Below, in pieces: positions 1 to 6,230 of a stretch of DNA of 32,127 nt (its first letter is position 1; every line of letters starts with the position of its first letter). Origin of the DNA: a virus; the IMG/VR virus record IMGVR_UViG_3300015360_000128, positions 1-32,127 of that record; one strand, 5' to 3'. Under the pieces are notes generated by a model. It saw nothing but the letters and a program-made list of their open reading frames with translations, was not told the DNA's origin and did no database searches. A program made the translations under genes and the position numbers.

Positions 1-199
1 ATAATTTTCTTTTTTGTCAAGTTCTTCATTAGATTTATCAAGTTCTTCCATATTATTTCTTTCTAAAAATACCGGGTCAGTTGTTGTGTAACAATTTTTA
101 TTATAAATGATTCCACATTCACCCACCTTATAATTTTCTTTTTTGTCAAGTTCTTCGTTAGATTTGTTAAGTTCTTCCATATTATTTCTTTCTAAAAAT
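1..199 (-). repeat. Tandem 129-nt coding repeat
   Basis: Bases 1-70 and 130-199 are nearly identical (both begin ATAATTTTCTTTTTTGTCAA on the plus strand), giving a period of 129 nt, or 43 codons, in frame with the minus-strand gene. The part between the two copies does not recur in the visible sequence, but the array may continue past the left edge. Confidence 0.75.
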
Positions 200-264
200 T
201 TAAAAAATTGAGGCCCAACATGCATAACACATCCTCCATCCCATTGTTTTTTATAAGTTGTCAT
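1..264 (-). CDS. Repeat-containing hypothetical protein, partial (runs off left end)
   Basis: An open frame starts at ATG 264 and is still open at base 1, giving 88 residues here; the C-terminus lies outside the window. I recognise no family. After a short N-terminal part (MTTYKKQWDGGCVMHVGPQ) the protein consists of a repeated block beginning FLERNNMEEL, about 43 residues per period, with a charged helical segment (KSNEELDKKENY) followed by a Cys-containing segment. The second copy is interrupted by the window edge. The near-identity of the two copies, with changes such as N to D, shows the frame is translated and recently duplicated. Its ATG overlaps the stop of the small upstream gene (ATGA). 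A GGATGGAGG stretch precedes an internal ATG (residue 14), which is an alternative start. Confidence 0.6.
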   Translation of the reverse strand, partial: MTTYKKQWDGGCVMHVGPQFFKFLERNNMEELNKSNEELDKKENYKVGECGIIYNKNCYTTTDPVFLERNNMEELDKSNEELDKKENY

Positions 265-365
265 TTTTTAATGGGAGGTGGTGGACTTGTAGGGATGTGA
301 CCGGAAACGGTTTTTGGATAAACAGGTATCTTTACAGGAGGTGGAACTGGTTCTTTTGTTGGCAT
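261..365 (-). CDS. Short proline-rich peptide
   Basis: This is a 34-residue frame starting at ATG 365, four bases past the stop of the upstream zinc-ribbon gene, and ending in a TGA that overlaps the next ATG. The sequence is rich in Pro, Lys and Val (it starts MPTKEPVPPPVKIP and ends SPPPPIKK), with no cysteines or membrane segment. No family is recognised. The case for coding is positional: it fills the space exactly and couples to both neighbours. A GGGAAAA stretch about 8 nt upstream could serve as a ribosome site. It could instead be a spacer. Confidence 0.45.
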   Translation of the reverse strand: MPTKEPVPPPVKIPVYPKTVSGHIPTSPPPPIKK

Positions 366-369
366 AAAA

Positions 370-843
370 CTATTTTCCCGTCAATTCTCTTAGGCATTTT
401 TCACATTTATAAAATTCTGTTACGCTGTGTGGATAAATCATAAAATCCTGCATACACTTGCTGCATTTATGACTCACCTTCTTATACTTGGGGCGGCGAG
501 GGACGGGAGTTACCTTTGGTGTTTTTAAATCTTTCTTATTTAAATCGCCATTTTCGCCCGAATCACTCCAAGTGTTGCCCTCCCACCTAACCTCCCGGTC
601 GGACCTCTTTGGCTTGATTGTAATAAAGCTTTGCTCCTTGTCAATAGATGCCTGTGATTTTTTTGGTGGACGGCCTCTTTTGCTCACATTTGTCGCCTTG
701 GACTGCTTGAAAGACGTATCTGTTATAATAACAGACTCAGGCTCTGGTTCGCCCAACAGTTTGTTAGCGATGGCTATTAGATCTGGATCGCCCAAAAGAA
801 TGCCTTTTCTCAACAAATCTTTTGCTACTTCAATGTTACTCAT
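370..843 (-). CDS. Hypothetical protein with AT-hook-like motif and C-terminal zinc ribbon
   Basis: The protein has 157 residues and starts at ATG 843. The N-terminal third is helical, the middle is basic and probably disordered, and it contains KRGRPPKK, which resembles an AT-hook (minor-groove DNA-binding motif). The C-terminus has two Cys pairs (CSKC and CEKC) about 19 residues apart, consistent with one zinc-ribbon site. DNA or RNA binding is an inference from these two motifs. Its start overlaps the end of the upstream UvsY-like gene by 8 nt, so it belongs to the uvsX operon. No specific family is recognised. Confidence 0.75.
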   Translation of the reverse strand: MSNIEVAKDLLRKGILLGDPDLIAIANKLLGEPEPESVIITDTSFKQSKATNVSKRGRPPKKSQASIDKEQSFITIKPKRSDREVRWEGNTWSDSGENGDLNKKDLKTPKVTPVPRRPKYKKVSHKCSKCMQDFMIYPHSVTEFYKCEKCLRELTGK

Positions 844-1315
844 ATTTAAACTTCTTTCTCTTAGCGATATCGTTCATAATTTCCCCTAACTTAGTTATTA
901 TCTGAATTCTTCCAGCAACTTCATTCATTCGGGCCTTTGCTAAAAGGGACAGTTTAAATAACTTTGAACAAAGTGGATCTTCTTTTATTGCTAGCATGTA
1001 TTTTACCTCATGCTTCGTGTAGTCGCCCTGAATTGGGACTAGCTTGGGAGAAATTATTGAGAGGATGGATGTTTCAGCAAAATCTGCCACCATTTTTTGA
1101 TGATTGTGGGCCGACTGTAACGATTCAAGATAGCCATACAAAGAAAAAGTATCTATGAGAATGGATTCAGAGGACATCTCCCTCATATCTTCAGGGTCTC
1201 GATCTAGAATATATGCTATTTTTTCCTTGTCAAATTCGCCCTTAACAAATCCTGAGTTTTCGACCCAAAAATCTATCTTGTGGAGGAAATCTTCGACTAG
1301 TTCGTCGGGAGTCAT
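836..1315 (-). CDS. Possible UvsY-like recombination mediator
   Basis: The protein has 159 residues with an ATG start at 1315 and is mostly helical and charged. In T4, UvsY is a small helical protein that loads UvsX onto single-stranded DNA coated with gp32. The C-terminal half here (about residues 100-155, KYMLAIKEDPLCSKLF to GEIMNDIAKRKK) resembles, by eye, the UvsY pattern of a short 'L-x-x-D/E-D' turn followed by two long helices. Size and position, two genes after a UvsX-type recombinase, also fit. This is a weak, alignment-free resemblance combined with context, so the call is tentative. It overlaps the upstream nuclease gene by 4 nt. Confidence 0.4.
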   Translation of the reverse strand: MTPDELVEDFLHKIDFWVENSGFVKGEFDKEKIAYILDRDPEDMREMSSESILIDTFSLYGYLESLQSAHNHQKMVADFAETSILSIISPKLVPIQGDYTKHEVKYMLAIKEDPLCSKLFKLSLLAKARMNEVAGRIQIITKLGEIMNDIAKRKKFKYE

Positions 1316-1716
1316 AACTTATTTTTCCACTGATCTATTGTTTCGTTGTGTTCAAACTCTACCAAGGTGATCCCGTTAAGCTCACACCACTGCTTTTTTA
1401 TCTTGTCTCTCATTTTGGCCCGAGCGAACTCCAGTTTATTACCGTGAAAAAACTGGGTATAGTTGCTATGTTGGGACCCATTGACCTCTACCATTATACT
1501 GCGTAAAGGAATATAAAAATCACCAAATAGAATGGAATTTTTTCCTTTTGTGGCCGAACCGGGCAAGGAAATTTCCTCGTAGATCAGGTCAAAGGGGAAT
1601 ATTAGTTTTAATAATTCTCGGGCCTTTAAGTGTAGGTCAGACCTAGACCCATCTTCTCGGGCAGCTTGCTTCAGCGACCACGAGTATTCTTTGCCATCAA
1701 TGCCGACTACTTTCAC
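1312..1716 (-). CDS. Vsr-like / DUF559-type PD-(D/E)xK nuclease
   Basis: The protein has 134 residues and starts at GTG 1716, overlapping the uvsX stop (GTGA). The core LFGDFYIP, then MVEVNGSQHSNY, with a later basic helix (RAKMRDKIKKQW) and LNGITLVEF, matches the Vsr/very-short-patch-repair-like fold: D66, E77-x-N79, H83 and R102. Such nucleases act in mismatch repair, as restriction enzymes, or as free-standing homing endonucleases. The position between a recombinase and a putative mediator suggests either a recombination or repair partner, or a selfish nuclease inserted in a conserved locus. The sequence alone cannot decide. The first 30 residues lack a known domain. Confidence 0.6.
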   Translation of the reverse strand: MKVVGIDGKEYSWSLKQAAREDGSRSDLHLKARELLKLIFPFDLIYEEISLPGSATKGKNSILFGDFYIPLRSIMVEVNGSQHSNYTQFFHGNKLEFARAKMRDKIKKQWCELNGITLVEFEHNETIDQWKNKL

Positions 1717-2789
1717 GCAAGCATCTCTTTAATTTTATCACTGAGTAGTTTTAATGCAGGAGGATTATCTGATAAAAACATGTAGGTCTTTTCCTGCCCC
1801 TGAAACTTGCAAAACTTTTCAGGATCTGAATCTGGAAATAAGGTATAGAATGATTCATCTTCTTTTAGGAAATCACAAGTGTACCAAGCACCAGCTTTAC
1901 TAATAAGCCCTAGTTCCTCTCCAAGCATTAGAAGTTCTTGAGTAGAATCAATCCCCACTCCGTACCTGATCCAGCTTTTACATTCTACTCCGGTGGTGCC
2001 CATAGAGCTATAATGTATCTTCCAGTTAACAGCTTGTCCAATCTGAACCTCTTTGCTCATCCAAGGCTCGATACTCTTTACTTCTAAGCGGGTGTCTGCT
2101 TGATACTGAATCTTAACGCCGCAGTCCGCCATTTTAGAGGGGCCGTAACCACTCGTATTTGTAATCATGTGTGTCACAACAGCCATGATGATTTTGTTGT
2201 TAGGAACGATTTGCCCCGCCTTCCTAACGAAATTTGACAGAATTTTGGGTAAGCCCGGCCTCATAGAACCCGTAACATCATCTTCTAGTTCCTTACTACA
2301 TATTAGGGCCGAAGCAGAATCTATGATACACAAGGCCCCCTCATTTTCTTTTGCCGAAATTAGTTGCAAAGCGATATCTAAGAAAGCTTCGGCTGATAAC
2401 GGCTTATCTTCCGCAGTTACAATAATCATTTTAGAGGGATCTAGGCCCTTTAACTCAAAATTCATTTCACTGAGGCGACCTTCGGAATTAATATAAATTA
2501 CCGGGCGACCCTCCTTTTGGCAATTACAGGCAAGTTGCATAAGAGTGCTTGTTTTACCACTTTTCTGTGCTCCAGAAATCATTACCCAAGTGCCTTCTCT
2601 AAGACCACCCTTTAGGGCGATATCGAAAATAGGGCTAACAGATACGGCTTTAAGACTCTTTTTATTATGAAGAATCTCTGTTCCGCTCCTTATAATGTCA
2701 CCATATTTTTTCTTAATATTACTAAGAATCTTACCAACTTCATTGCTTTCTTCAACATCAACTTCTTCTTTTTTTGCTTTTTTAGCCAC
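1713..2789 (-). CDS. uvsX: UvsX/RecA-type recombinase
   Basis: This RecA-family strand-exchange ATPase would form filaments on single-stranded DNA in recombination-dependent replication and repair. Walker A is GAQKSGKT (residues 73-80) and Walker B is LCIID (about 152-157). The flanking sequence fits the RecA core: an N-terminal 'SPIFDIALKGG', then 'YINSEG' and an SMGTTG-like loop region. Its length of 358 residues suits UvsX. I chose GTG 2789 (MAKKAKKEE) because GAGG lies 6 nt upstream; the frame also opens at TTG 2801, giving 362 residues. It overlaps the upstream gene slightly and the downstream nuclease by 4 nt, so the three genes are probably co-translated. It could also be called RecA-like; the phage context favours UvsX. 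Confidence 0.9.
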   Translation of the reverse strand: MAKKAKKEEVDVEESNEVGKILSNIKKKYGDIIRSGTEILHNKKSLKAVSVSPIFDIALKGGLREGTWVMISGAQKSGKTSTLMQLACNCQKEGRPVIYINSEGRLSEMNFELKGLDPSKMIIVTAEDKPLSAEAFLDIALQLISAKENEGALCIIDSASALICSKELEDDVTGSMRPGLPKILSNFVRKAGQIVPNNKIIMAVVTHMITNTSGYGPSKMADCGVKIQYQADTRLEVKSIEPWMSKEVQIGQAVNWKIHYSSMGTTGVECKSWIRYGVGIDSTQELLMLGEELGLISKAGAWYTCDFLKEDESFYTLFPDSDPEKFCKFQGQEKTYMFLSDNPPALKLLSDKIKEMLA

Positions 2790-3243
2790 TATTTGCCTCA
2801 ATCTTTTTTAATCTACCAAAAAGTCCTTTACACTTGGACCCGTTTCTTACAACATCTTCTGCAACAATAACATAAGTCTGTTCTGCCTCAACTTCTTTAG
2901 GAATAGGGATCAGATCTAACTTTTCTTTTGATTTTCTTACTCCATCTGTTATATAGTCGGGAACGGTTTTATAAAACCCTACATAAAATATGTTCCATCC
3001 CGGACCATTCAAATAGTTTAGTAGGGCAGGTGCCCCATATTCTCTACAGATAAGACTCACCGCCATAATAGTTCCTTTATAGCGATTAGCCTCTTCTTTA
3101 TTCCAAAACTTGTACGAAGGCCCTATATCATATCTCTTAAAGGCTCTCAAACAAACTAGCTCAGCTATATATTGCTGGGCCGTACAAAACTCACCCGTTG
3201 TGGGAGAGCAATAAGCACTTCCTTCGGTTCTTTTCTTCGCCAT
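2782..3243 (-). CDS. Hypothetical protein
   Basis: The protein has 153 residues with an ATG start at 3243. It is a globular, mixed alpha/beta-looking protein with no motif that I recognise. Segments such as TAQQYIAELVCLRAF and an aromatic middle (NGPGWNIFYVGFYK) suggest a folded domain, and the C-terminus is basic (CKGLFGRLKKIE). It lies immediately upstream of the uvsX-type gene, whose GTG start falls inside its end, so a role in replication or recombination is possible but is only inferred from position. It overlaps the upstream gene's 3' end by 53 nt. Confidence 0.75.
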   Translation of the reverse strand: MAKKRTEGSAYCSPTTGEFCTAQQYIAELVCLRAFKRYDIGPSYKFWNKEEANRYKGTIMAVSLICREYGAPALLNYLNGPGWNIFYVGFYKTVPDYITDGVRKSKEKLDLIPIPKEVEAEQTYVIVAEDVVRNGSKCKGLFGRLKKIEANSG

Positions 3244-3694
3244 CTTTAAAGTACATCATTTCAATGTTGTCAATAGTCAATTTGCGAGTCTCACGATTCG
3301 CGTCAATTTCATTTTCTGGCCAACAAAACTTCTTTACATCAATCGCATCATCTTTTAATACCCCAACCACCAATTTCTTGTACGATATACTGTTATCGGC
3401 ACTATTTAGGTCTACGTCCTTAACAGCACCCCTGAGAATGAACAAGCCATCAAGCCCTTCAGGATCGGAAAACATAACTGTTTCTGGAGCCCCAAACATC
3501 ATACTCTTTACTTCAACCGGATAGAGGCCGGTCTCGGCACAATATTCTTTCACCTTATCAAAAGGCGACGTGTCATCCCTATAGTAATCAGAAAATATTT
3601 TGGTGCCGTCATTAAGAGTGACGGTCCAAAGCATCTCAAGCTTACGTACTAGAATCTTGATATGGGAATCAAACTGAGTTGTTATTTGTACCAT
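3191..3694 (-). CDS. Hypothetical protein
   Basis: The protein has 167 residues from ATG 3694 (MVQITTQFDS). The frame is open further upstream to 3775, but that part is occupied by hairpins and has no ribosome site. AGAGG lies 4 nt before the chosen ATG. The protein looks beta-rich, with LWTVTLNDGTKIFSDYY near residue 25 and repeated beta-type segments; the 3' end is basic (KNRRKCLLLSHNG). I recognise no family. The last 50 nt are shared with the next gene in another frame. The ribosome site lies inside a small stem (see the leader at 3696-3769), so translation may be regulated. Confidence 0.7.
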   Translation of the reverse strand: MVQITTQFDSHIKILVRKLEMLWTVTLNDGTKIFSDYYRDDTSPFDKVKEYCAETGLYPVEVKSMMFGAPETVMFSDPEGLDGLFILRGAVKDVDLNSADNSISYKKLVVGVLKDDAIDVKKFCWPENEIDANRETRKLTIDNIEMMYFKDGEEKNRRKCLLLSHNG

Positions 3695-3695
3695 T

Positions 3696-3769
3696 TTGCC
3701 TCTGGCAAGTAATATGAATTTTATTCCGCCACTCGAAAAGCGGGCTCCATGTGGGGTTTCGCCCCCACA
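3696..3769 (-). promoter_or_regulatory. Structured 5' leader with three hairpins
   Basis: In transcript sense three stems follow one another: TGTGGGG-GCGAAA-CCCCACA (3769-3750), a shorter CCGC/GCGG stem (3743-3726), and TTGCC-AGA-GGCAA (3708-3696). The last one pairs most of the AGAGG ribosome site of the gene starting at 3694. None is followed by a U-tract, so a terminator is unlikely. A translational control element, protein-binding site or processing site is the best guess. Confidence 0.5.
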
Positions 3770-3787
3770 CGACAAGTTCGTGATAAG

Positions 3788-4123
3788 CTACTTGTTCTTG
3801 TCAAATTTGTGAATGAATGACTGATCCAGATTAGGCTTGCGAGTAGCCTTTTTAGAATCCATAAACATAGAACTTGCTTCTGTTGCACAAACAACACCTC
3901 TTTCAAGATTTTTTGCAAATAATTCTTTTATATAAGACTCTTTTTTAGGCTCAACCTTGACTTCGGGCTCATCAGTGACACCAAGAACGTTTTGTACAGA
4001 CTCCTTTGTACGCTTAAGTTTTTTGCATAACTTCTCAATAGGCATCTCGGAGTTTTTCTTAATTACTTCGATTTCTTCGAGTGTCATACGACCTTTTCTC
4101 AATACTGGCTTCTTTTTTGGCAT
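3788..4123 (-). CDS. Small basic protein with helix-turn-helix-like segment
   Basis: The protein has 111 residues and starts at ATG 4123 with AAGGA 7 nt upstream. The N-terminus is very basic (MPKKKPVLRKGR), followed by MTLEEIEVIKKNSEMPIEKL and then KKLKRTKESVQNVL. The order helix, turn, helix with 'pIEKLckkLkRTkesV' resembles the DNA-binding HTH found in small phage regulators and recombinases. The C-terminal half is charged and shows no motif. DNA binding is plausible; the function is unknown. It sits directly after a copy of the GC-rich interspersed repeat, so it may begin a new transcript or follow a terminator. Confidence 0.7.
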   Translation of the reverse strand: MPKKKPVLRKGRMTLEEIEVIKKNSEMPIEKLCKKLKRTKESVQNVLGVTDEPEVKVEPKKESYIKELFAKNLERGVVCATEASSMFMDSKKATRKPNLDQSFIHKFDKNK

Positions 4124-4149
4124 AATGTTCCTTAGTAAAAATGGTACAA

Positions 4150-4199
4150 ATAAAAAATATACATAGGGGGCGGATGACCCGACCCAACCGGGTTAGCCC
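4150..4199 (-). repeat. Interspersed GC-rich repeat, copy A (terminator-like)
   Basis: Read on the minus strand, GGGCTAACCC is followed by GGTTGGGTCGGGTC, a C-run, and TATGTATATTTTTT. The stop codon (TAA) of the upstream gene lies inside the repeat. ACCCG can pair with CGGGT across a 7-nt loop and the outer GGGC with a later G/C-rich stretch; a T-run follows, as in an intrinsic terminator. Five related copies occur in the window. Confidence 0.65.
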
Positions 4200-4558
4200 T
4201 GCATCTTAAGTCTTCGGGCCGTAGTTAAGTAAATCCTGTTTTTGGTTTTTAGATATTTTAAGTAGCTCTCAAAAACTTTACGGCTGACCTTAACACTTTT
4301 AGCATTGTTGTCTTGCCCTCTACGTAAAATTTCGTGTCCATAGCTCTCATATAAGTCGCCCTTCCAAATCCACACAAAATAATGGGTAACTGTATCATAT
4401 GTTATTGTCTTGGCGAAAGCTTCCGACTCATCCACAAAATTTCCCGACTTACCATAAAATGTATAGTGATCTTTTGATTTTTCTTTCACTATCTCCCTGT
4501 TTCCGGGCTGAGGAAGTTCATACTTTTCATCTAGTTCAAATTCATCAGACTTCTTCAT
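4193..4558 (-). CDS. Hypothetical protein
   Basis: The protein has 121 residues with ATG 4558 and GGAG 8 nt upstream. An acidic N-terminus is followed by an aromatic, beta-looking centre (THYFVWIWKGDLYESYGHE) and a basic helical end (FESYLKYLKTKNRIYLTTARRLKMQG). No family or motif is recognised. Its stop codon is supplied by the first bases of repeat copy A, so the C-terminal 'QG' is encoded at the repeat border. Its start overlaps the 3' end of the gene before it by 14 nt, which suggests translational coupling. Confidence 0.7.
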   Translation of the reverse strand: MKKSDEFELDEKYELPQPGNREIVKEKSKDHYTFYGKSGNFVDESEAFAKTITYDTVTHYFVWIWKGDLYESYGHEILRRGQDNNAKSVKVSRKVFESYLKYLKTKNRIYLTTARRLKMQG

Positions 4559-4760
4559 ATTTTAGCTCCATCAACACTTTCTTTAGTTTCTCTATACAAT
4601 CGGCCCTAGTAAAACCCTGAATTCCAAATGATGCTCTGGGGCCTATATTTTCTGCCTCTAAGTCTGACACAGTTAATTTATTAGGAGATAAAGACCCGTC
4701 TTGCATTAAAGGAAAAACATCTATGGTAAAATTAATTTGTGCGTAATGTGGCTCGCTCAA
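4545..4760 (-). CDS. Hypothetical protein, TTG start
   Basis: The protein has 71 residues. The initiation codon is TTG 4760, whose last bases overlap the TGA of the upstream gene (TTGA), an arrangement typical of coupled phage genes. The protein is neutral and compact (HYAQINFTIDVFPLMQDG, then a C-terminal helix CIEKLKKVLMELKYEEV). No motif is recognised. Overlaps at both ends and good codon continuity support it as a real gene. Confidence 0.65.
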   Translation of the reverse strand: MSEPHYAQINFTIDVFPLMQDGSLSPNKLTVSDLEAENIGPRASFGIQGFTRADCIEKLKKVLMELKYEEV

Positions 4761-5095
4761 GGTGTCTCACCAGTTTCTATATATTTTTTCTTTTGCTCAC
4801 CACTCATGCGAGAAATCTTTTGATGCTTCTTATTAGTTTCGGTTCGTCTGATGGACGCATTGACACCGTCCGCCTCACACCTATCTTCTCGTTCGTAAGT
4901 ACCCATCTTATTCCAGTTTCTGTCGGCCTGTTGCCCTACAGTGTGGATGGTGTTCATGGTGAAATAAGGGCATGAGGTGATAACACGCCGGACAACACCT
5001 TGGCAATTCGGGCAAACAGTTTGGGGAACCGCTTTAATGCTCTCGTTAGCTTCAAAATACTGCTCACAATCATAACATTCATAACTATAGATCAT
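4757..5095 (-). CDS. FmdB-like zinc-ribbon protein
   Basis: The protein has 112 residues with an ATG start at 5095 that overlaps the previous stop (ATGA). The first 45 residues match the FmdB-type zinc ribbon: MIYSYECYDCEQYFEA, then VCPNCQG and VVRRVIT, with two CxxC pairs 20-25 residues apart. FmdB-type ribbons are widespread small putative regulatory domains of uncertain function. The C-terminal 60 residues are charged and probably disordered (REDRCEADGVNASIRRTETN), ending in helical KKYIETGETP. A nucleic-acid-binding role is inferred. Its neighbour upstream is another small zinc ribbon. Confidence 0.75.
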   Translation of the reverse strand: MIYSYECYDCEQYFEANESIKAVPQTVCPNCQGVVRRVITSCPYFTMNTIHTVGQQADRNWNKMGTYEREDRCEADGVNASIRRTETNKKHQKISRMSGEQKKKYIETGETP

Positions 5096-5244
5096 AATTT
5101 CCTAACTAATATTTGAGACTTGCACTGGGGGCAAATTACTAGACTGTCCTCAACATCAATTTCGTCGCACTCTATACGGCAGCAACATTTTGGACAGCAA
5201 CCGTATAGTTTCTTAGAGCGGGATTCGTAAATAACTTTGATCAT
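5092..5244 (-). CDS. Small zinc-ribbon protein (50 aa)
   Basis: The frame runs from ATG 5244 to the TGA at 5092. The protein begins MIKVIYESRSKKLYGCC and carries Cys at residues 16, 17, 20, 21, 22, 26, 38 and 41. CPKC (17-20) and CPQC (38-41) form a typical two-knuckle zinc ribbon of rubredoxin or transcription-factor type. CAGGGG lies a few bases before the start, and the stop overlaps the next gene's ATG. The Cys spacing makes a chance frame unlikely. Its function is unknown; nucleic-acid or protein binding is likely. Confidence 0.75.
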   Translation of the reverse strand: MIKVIYESRSKKLYGCCPKCCCRIECDEIDVEDSLVICPQCKSQILVRKL

Positions 5245-5291
5245 GACCCCTGCTGTTCCTGTTGCTCTCTAAGGTTTCTGGCTATTCTGAG

Positions 5292-5393
5292 CTACTTCGC
5301 TACTAACCGTATTTCATCAACAATGTTAACGGAATCATCAAAAATTCTAAGAGAATCTACTCCATGATCTTGTTTTTTGCTGTGCTCGTACAC
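5292..5393 (-). CDS. Possible short peptide or gene remnant
   Basis: The frame has 33 residues if it starts at GTG 5393 (VYEHSKKQDHGVDSLRIF), ending at TAG 5292. The open frame extends another 11 codons upstream (DADFIRWCKI) to a stop without an ATG, and that extension also looks protein-like. It could therefore be a real small gene with a GTG start (AGGTGG lies about 9 nt upstream) or the tail of a decayed gene. It fills the only sizeable gap between the PhoH gene and the zinc-ribbon genes. Confidence 0.35.
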   Translation of the reverse strand: MYEHSKKQDHGVDSLRIFDDSVNIVDEIRLVAK

Positions 5394-5436
5394 TATTTTA
5401 CACCACCTGATAAAGTCAGCATCTTCTTAGAGATTG

Positions 5437-6156
5437 TTATCTCACGGCCCTTAAGAATCCGGCAATCAAAGGATTCCTAATTATATCAGCTTCAGTAAGT
5501 CTGGTAATTCCAAAATGTTTTAACTCGTTACTTTCAACCCTATTCATAATAAATTGTAAATCTGTAGGGAAATCTCCAGATTTTTTCTTAAGGTCCGTCT
5601 GCTCGAAATCACCATTAATCACCATTTTAGAGTTTTCGCATAATCTTGTCACCAGCATAATGAGCTGCTCCGAACTACAGTTCTGAGATTCTTCACAAAT
5701 AACAAAACTATCATCAAAATTAGAACCTCTACAAAATTCTAAGGCTTTAAATTGTATTCTGTTATCGTGATAGTACTTACCATAAACATCTTTTCCTAAA
5801 AACTTCTTCATATGTTCTACTGCTGGAAGCAAATACGGCGACAATTTTTCATCGACATCTCCGGGGAGGTAGCCTATGGATTTTGGGGCCGCTTCTACCG
5901 TTGGCCTAGCCACTATAATGGTATCAAACCTATCCTCAAGAAGATATTGACAGGCTAAACCTAGGCATAAAAAAGACTTGCCACAGCCTGCTGGGCCCGT
6001 TGCGAATGTAACCGAATTATGGATAATAGTTTTTAAATATTCTGATTGGCCGATTGTTTTGGGCTTAAAATCTATGCATAACTTCTTTTGTTTTGAAACC
6101 ACCGGGGCTGGAGTATTTTCCTCATGAAGAACTTTAATTGCTCGTTTTCTTGGCAT
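5437..6156 (-). CDS. phoH: PhoH-like P-loop ATPase
   Basis: The protein has 239 residues with an ATG start at 6156. PhoH is an ATPase fold (related to superfamily 1 helicase cores) common in marine and other phages; proposed roles in phosphate stress or RNA metabolism are unproven. Walker A is GPAGCGKS (54-61); other family features are IVARPTVEA (81-89), SIGYLPGD (93-100), the Walker B-like FVICEESQN (151-159) and the late KMVINGDFEQTD. The length and order match the family. There is a repeat copy just upstream, separating it from the preceding gene. The N-terminal 30 residues are basic and variable. Confidence 0.9.
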   Translation of the reverse strand: MPRKRAIKVLHEENTPAPVVSKQKKLCIDFKPKTIGQSEYLKTIIHNSVTFATGPAGCGKSFLCLGLACQYLLEDRFDTIIVARPTVEAAPKSIGYLPGDVDEKLSPYLLPAVEHMKKFLGKDVYGKYYHDNRIQFKALEFCRGSNFDDSFVICEESQNCSSEQLIMLVTRLCENSKMVINGDFEQTDLKKKSGDFPTDLQFIMNRVESNELKHFGITRLTEADIIRNPLIAGFLRAVR

Positions 6157-6173
6157 GGTGCTTTAACTTTCGT

Positions 6174-6224
6174 GACAAAGAAAAAATAGAGGGGGAGAAT
6201 AACCCGACCCAGTCCGATTGGCCC
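6174..6224 (-). repeat. Interspersed GC-rich repeat, copy B (diverged)
   Basis: On the minus strand: GGGCCAATCGGACTGGGTCG, then GGTTATTC, CCCCCTCTATTTTTTC and TTTGTCAC. It keeps the layout of the other copies (G/C block, TGGGTCGGGT, C-run, T6, TTTGTCA) but has point changes. It lies between the end of the 6231-7373 gene and phoH, where a terminator would be expected. Confidence 0.6.
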
Positions 6225-6230
6225 GTAATT

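Noticed and set aside
488-889. 133-aa plus-strand open frame
   Set aside because: It is opposite the zinc-ribbon gene, whose Cys motifs support the minus strand.
3721-3918. 65-aa minus-strand frame across the structured leader
   Set aside because: It overlaps the HTH-like gene out of frame and covers hairpins; no ribosome site.
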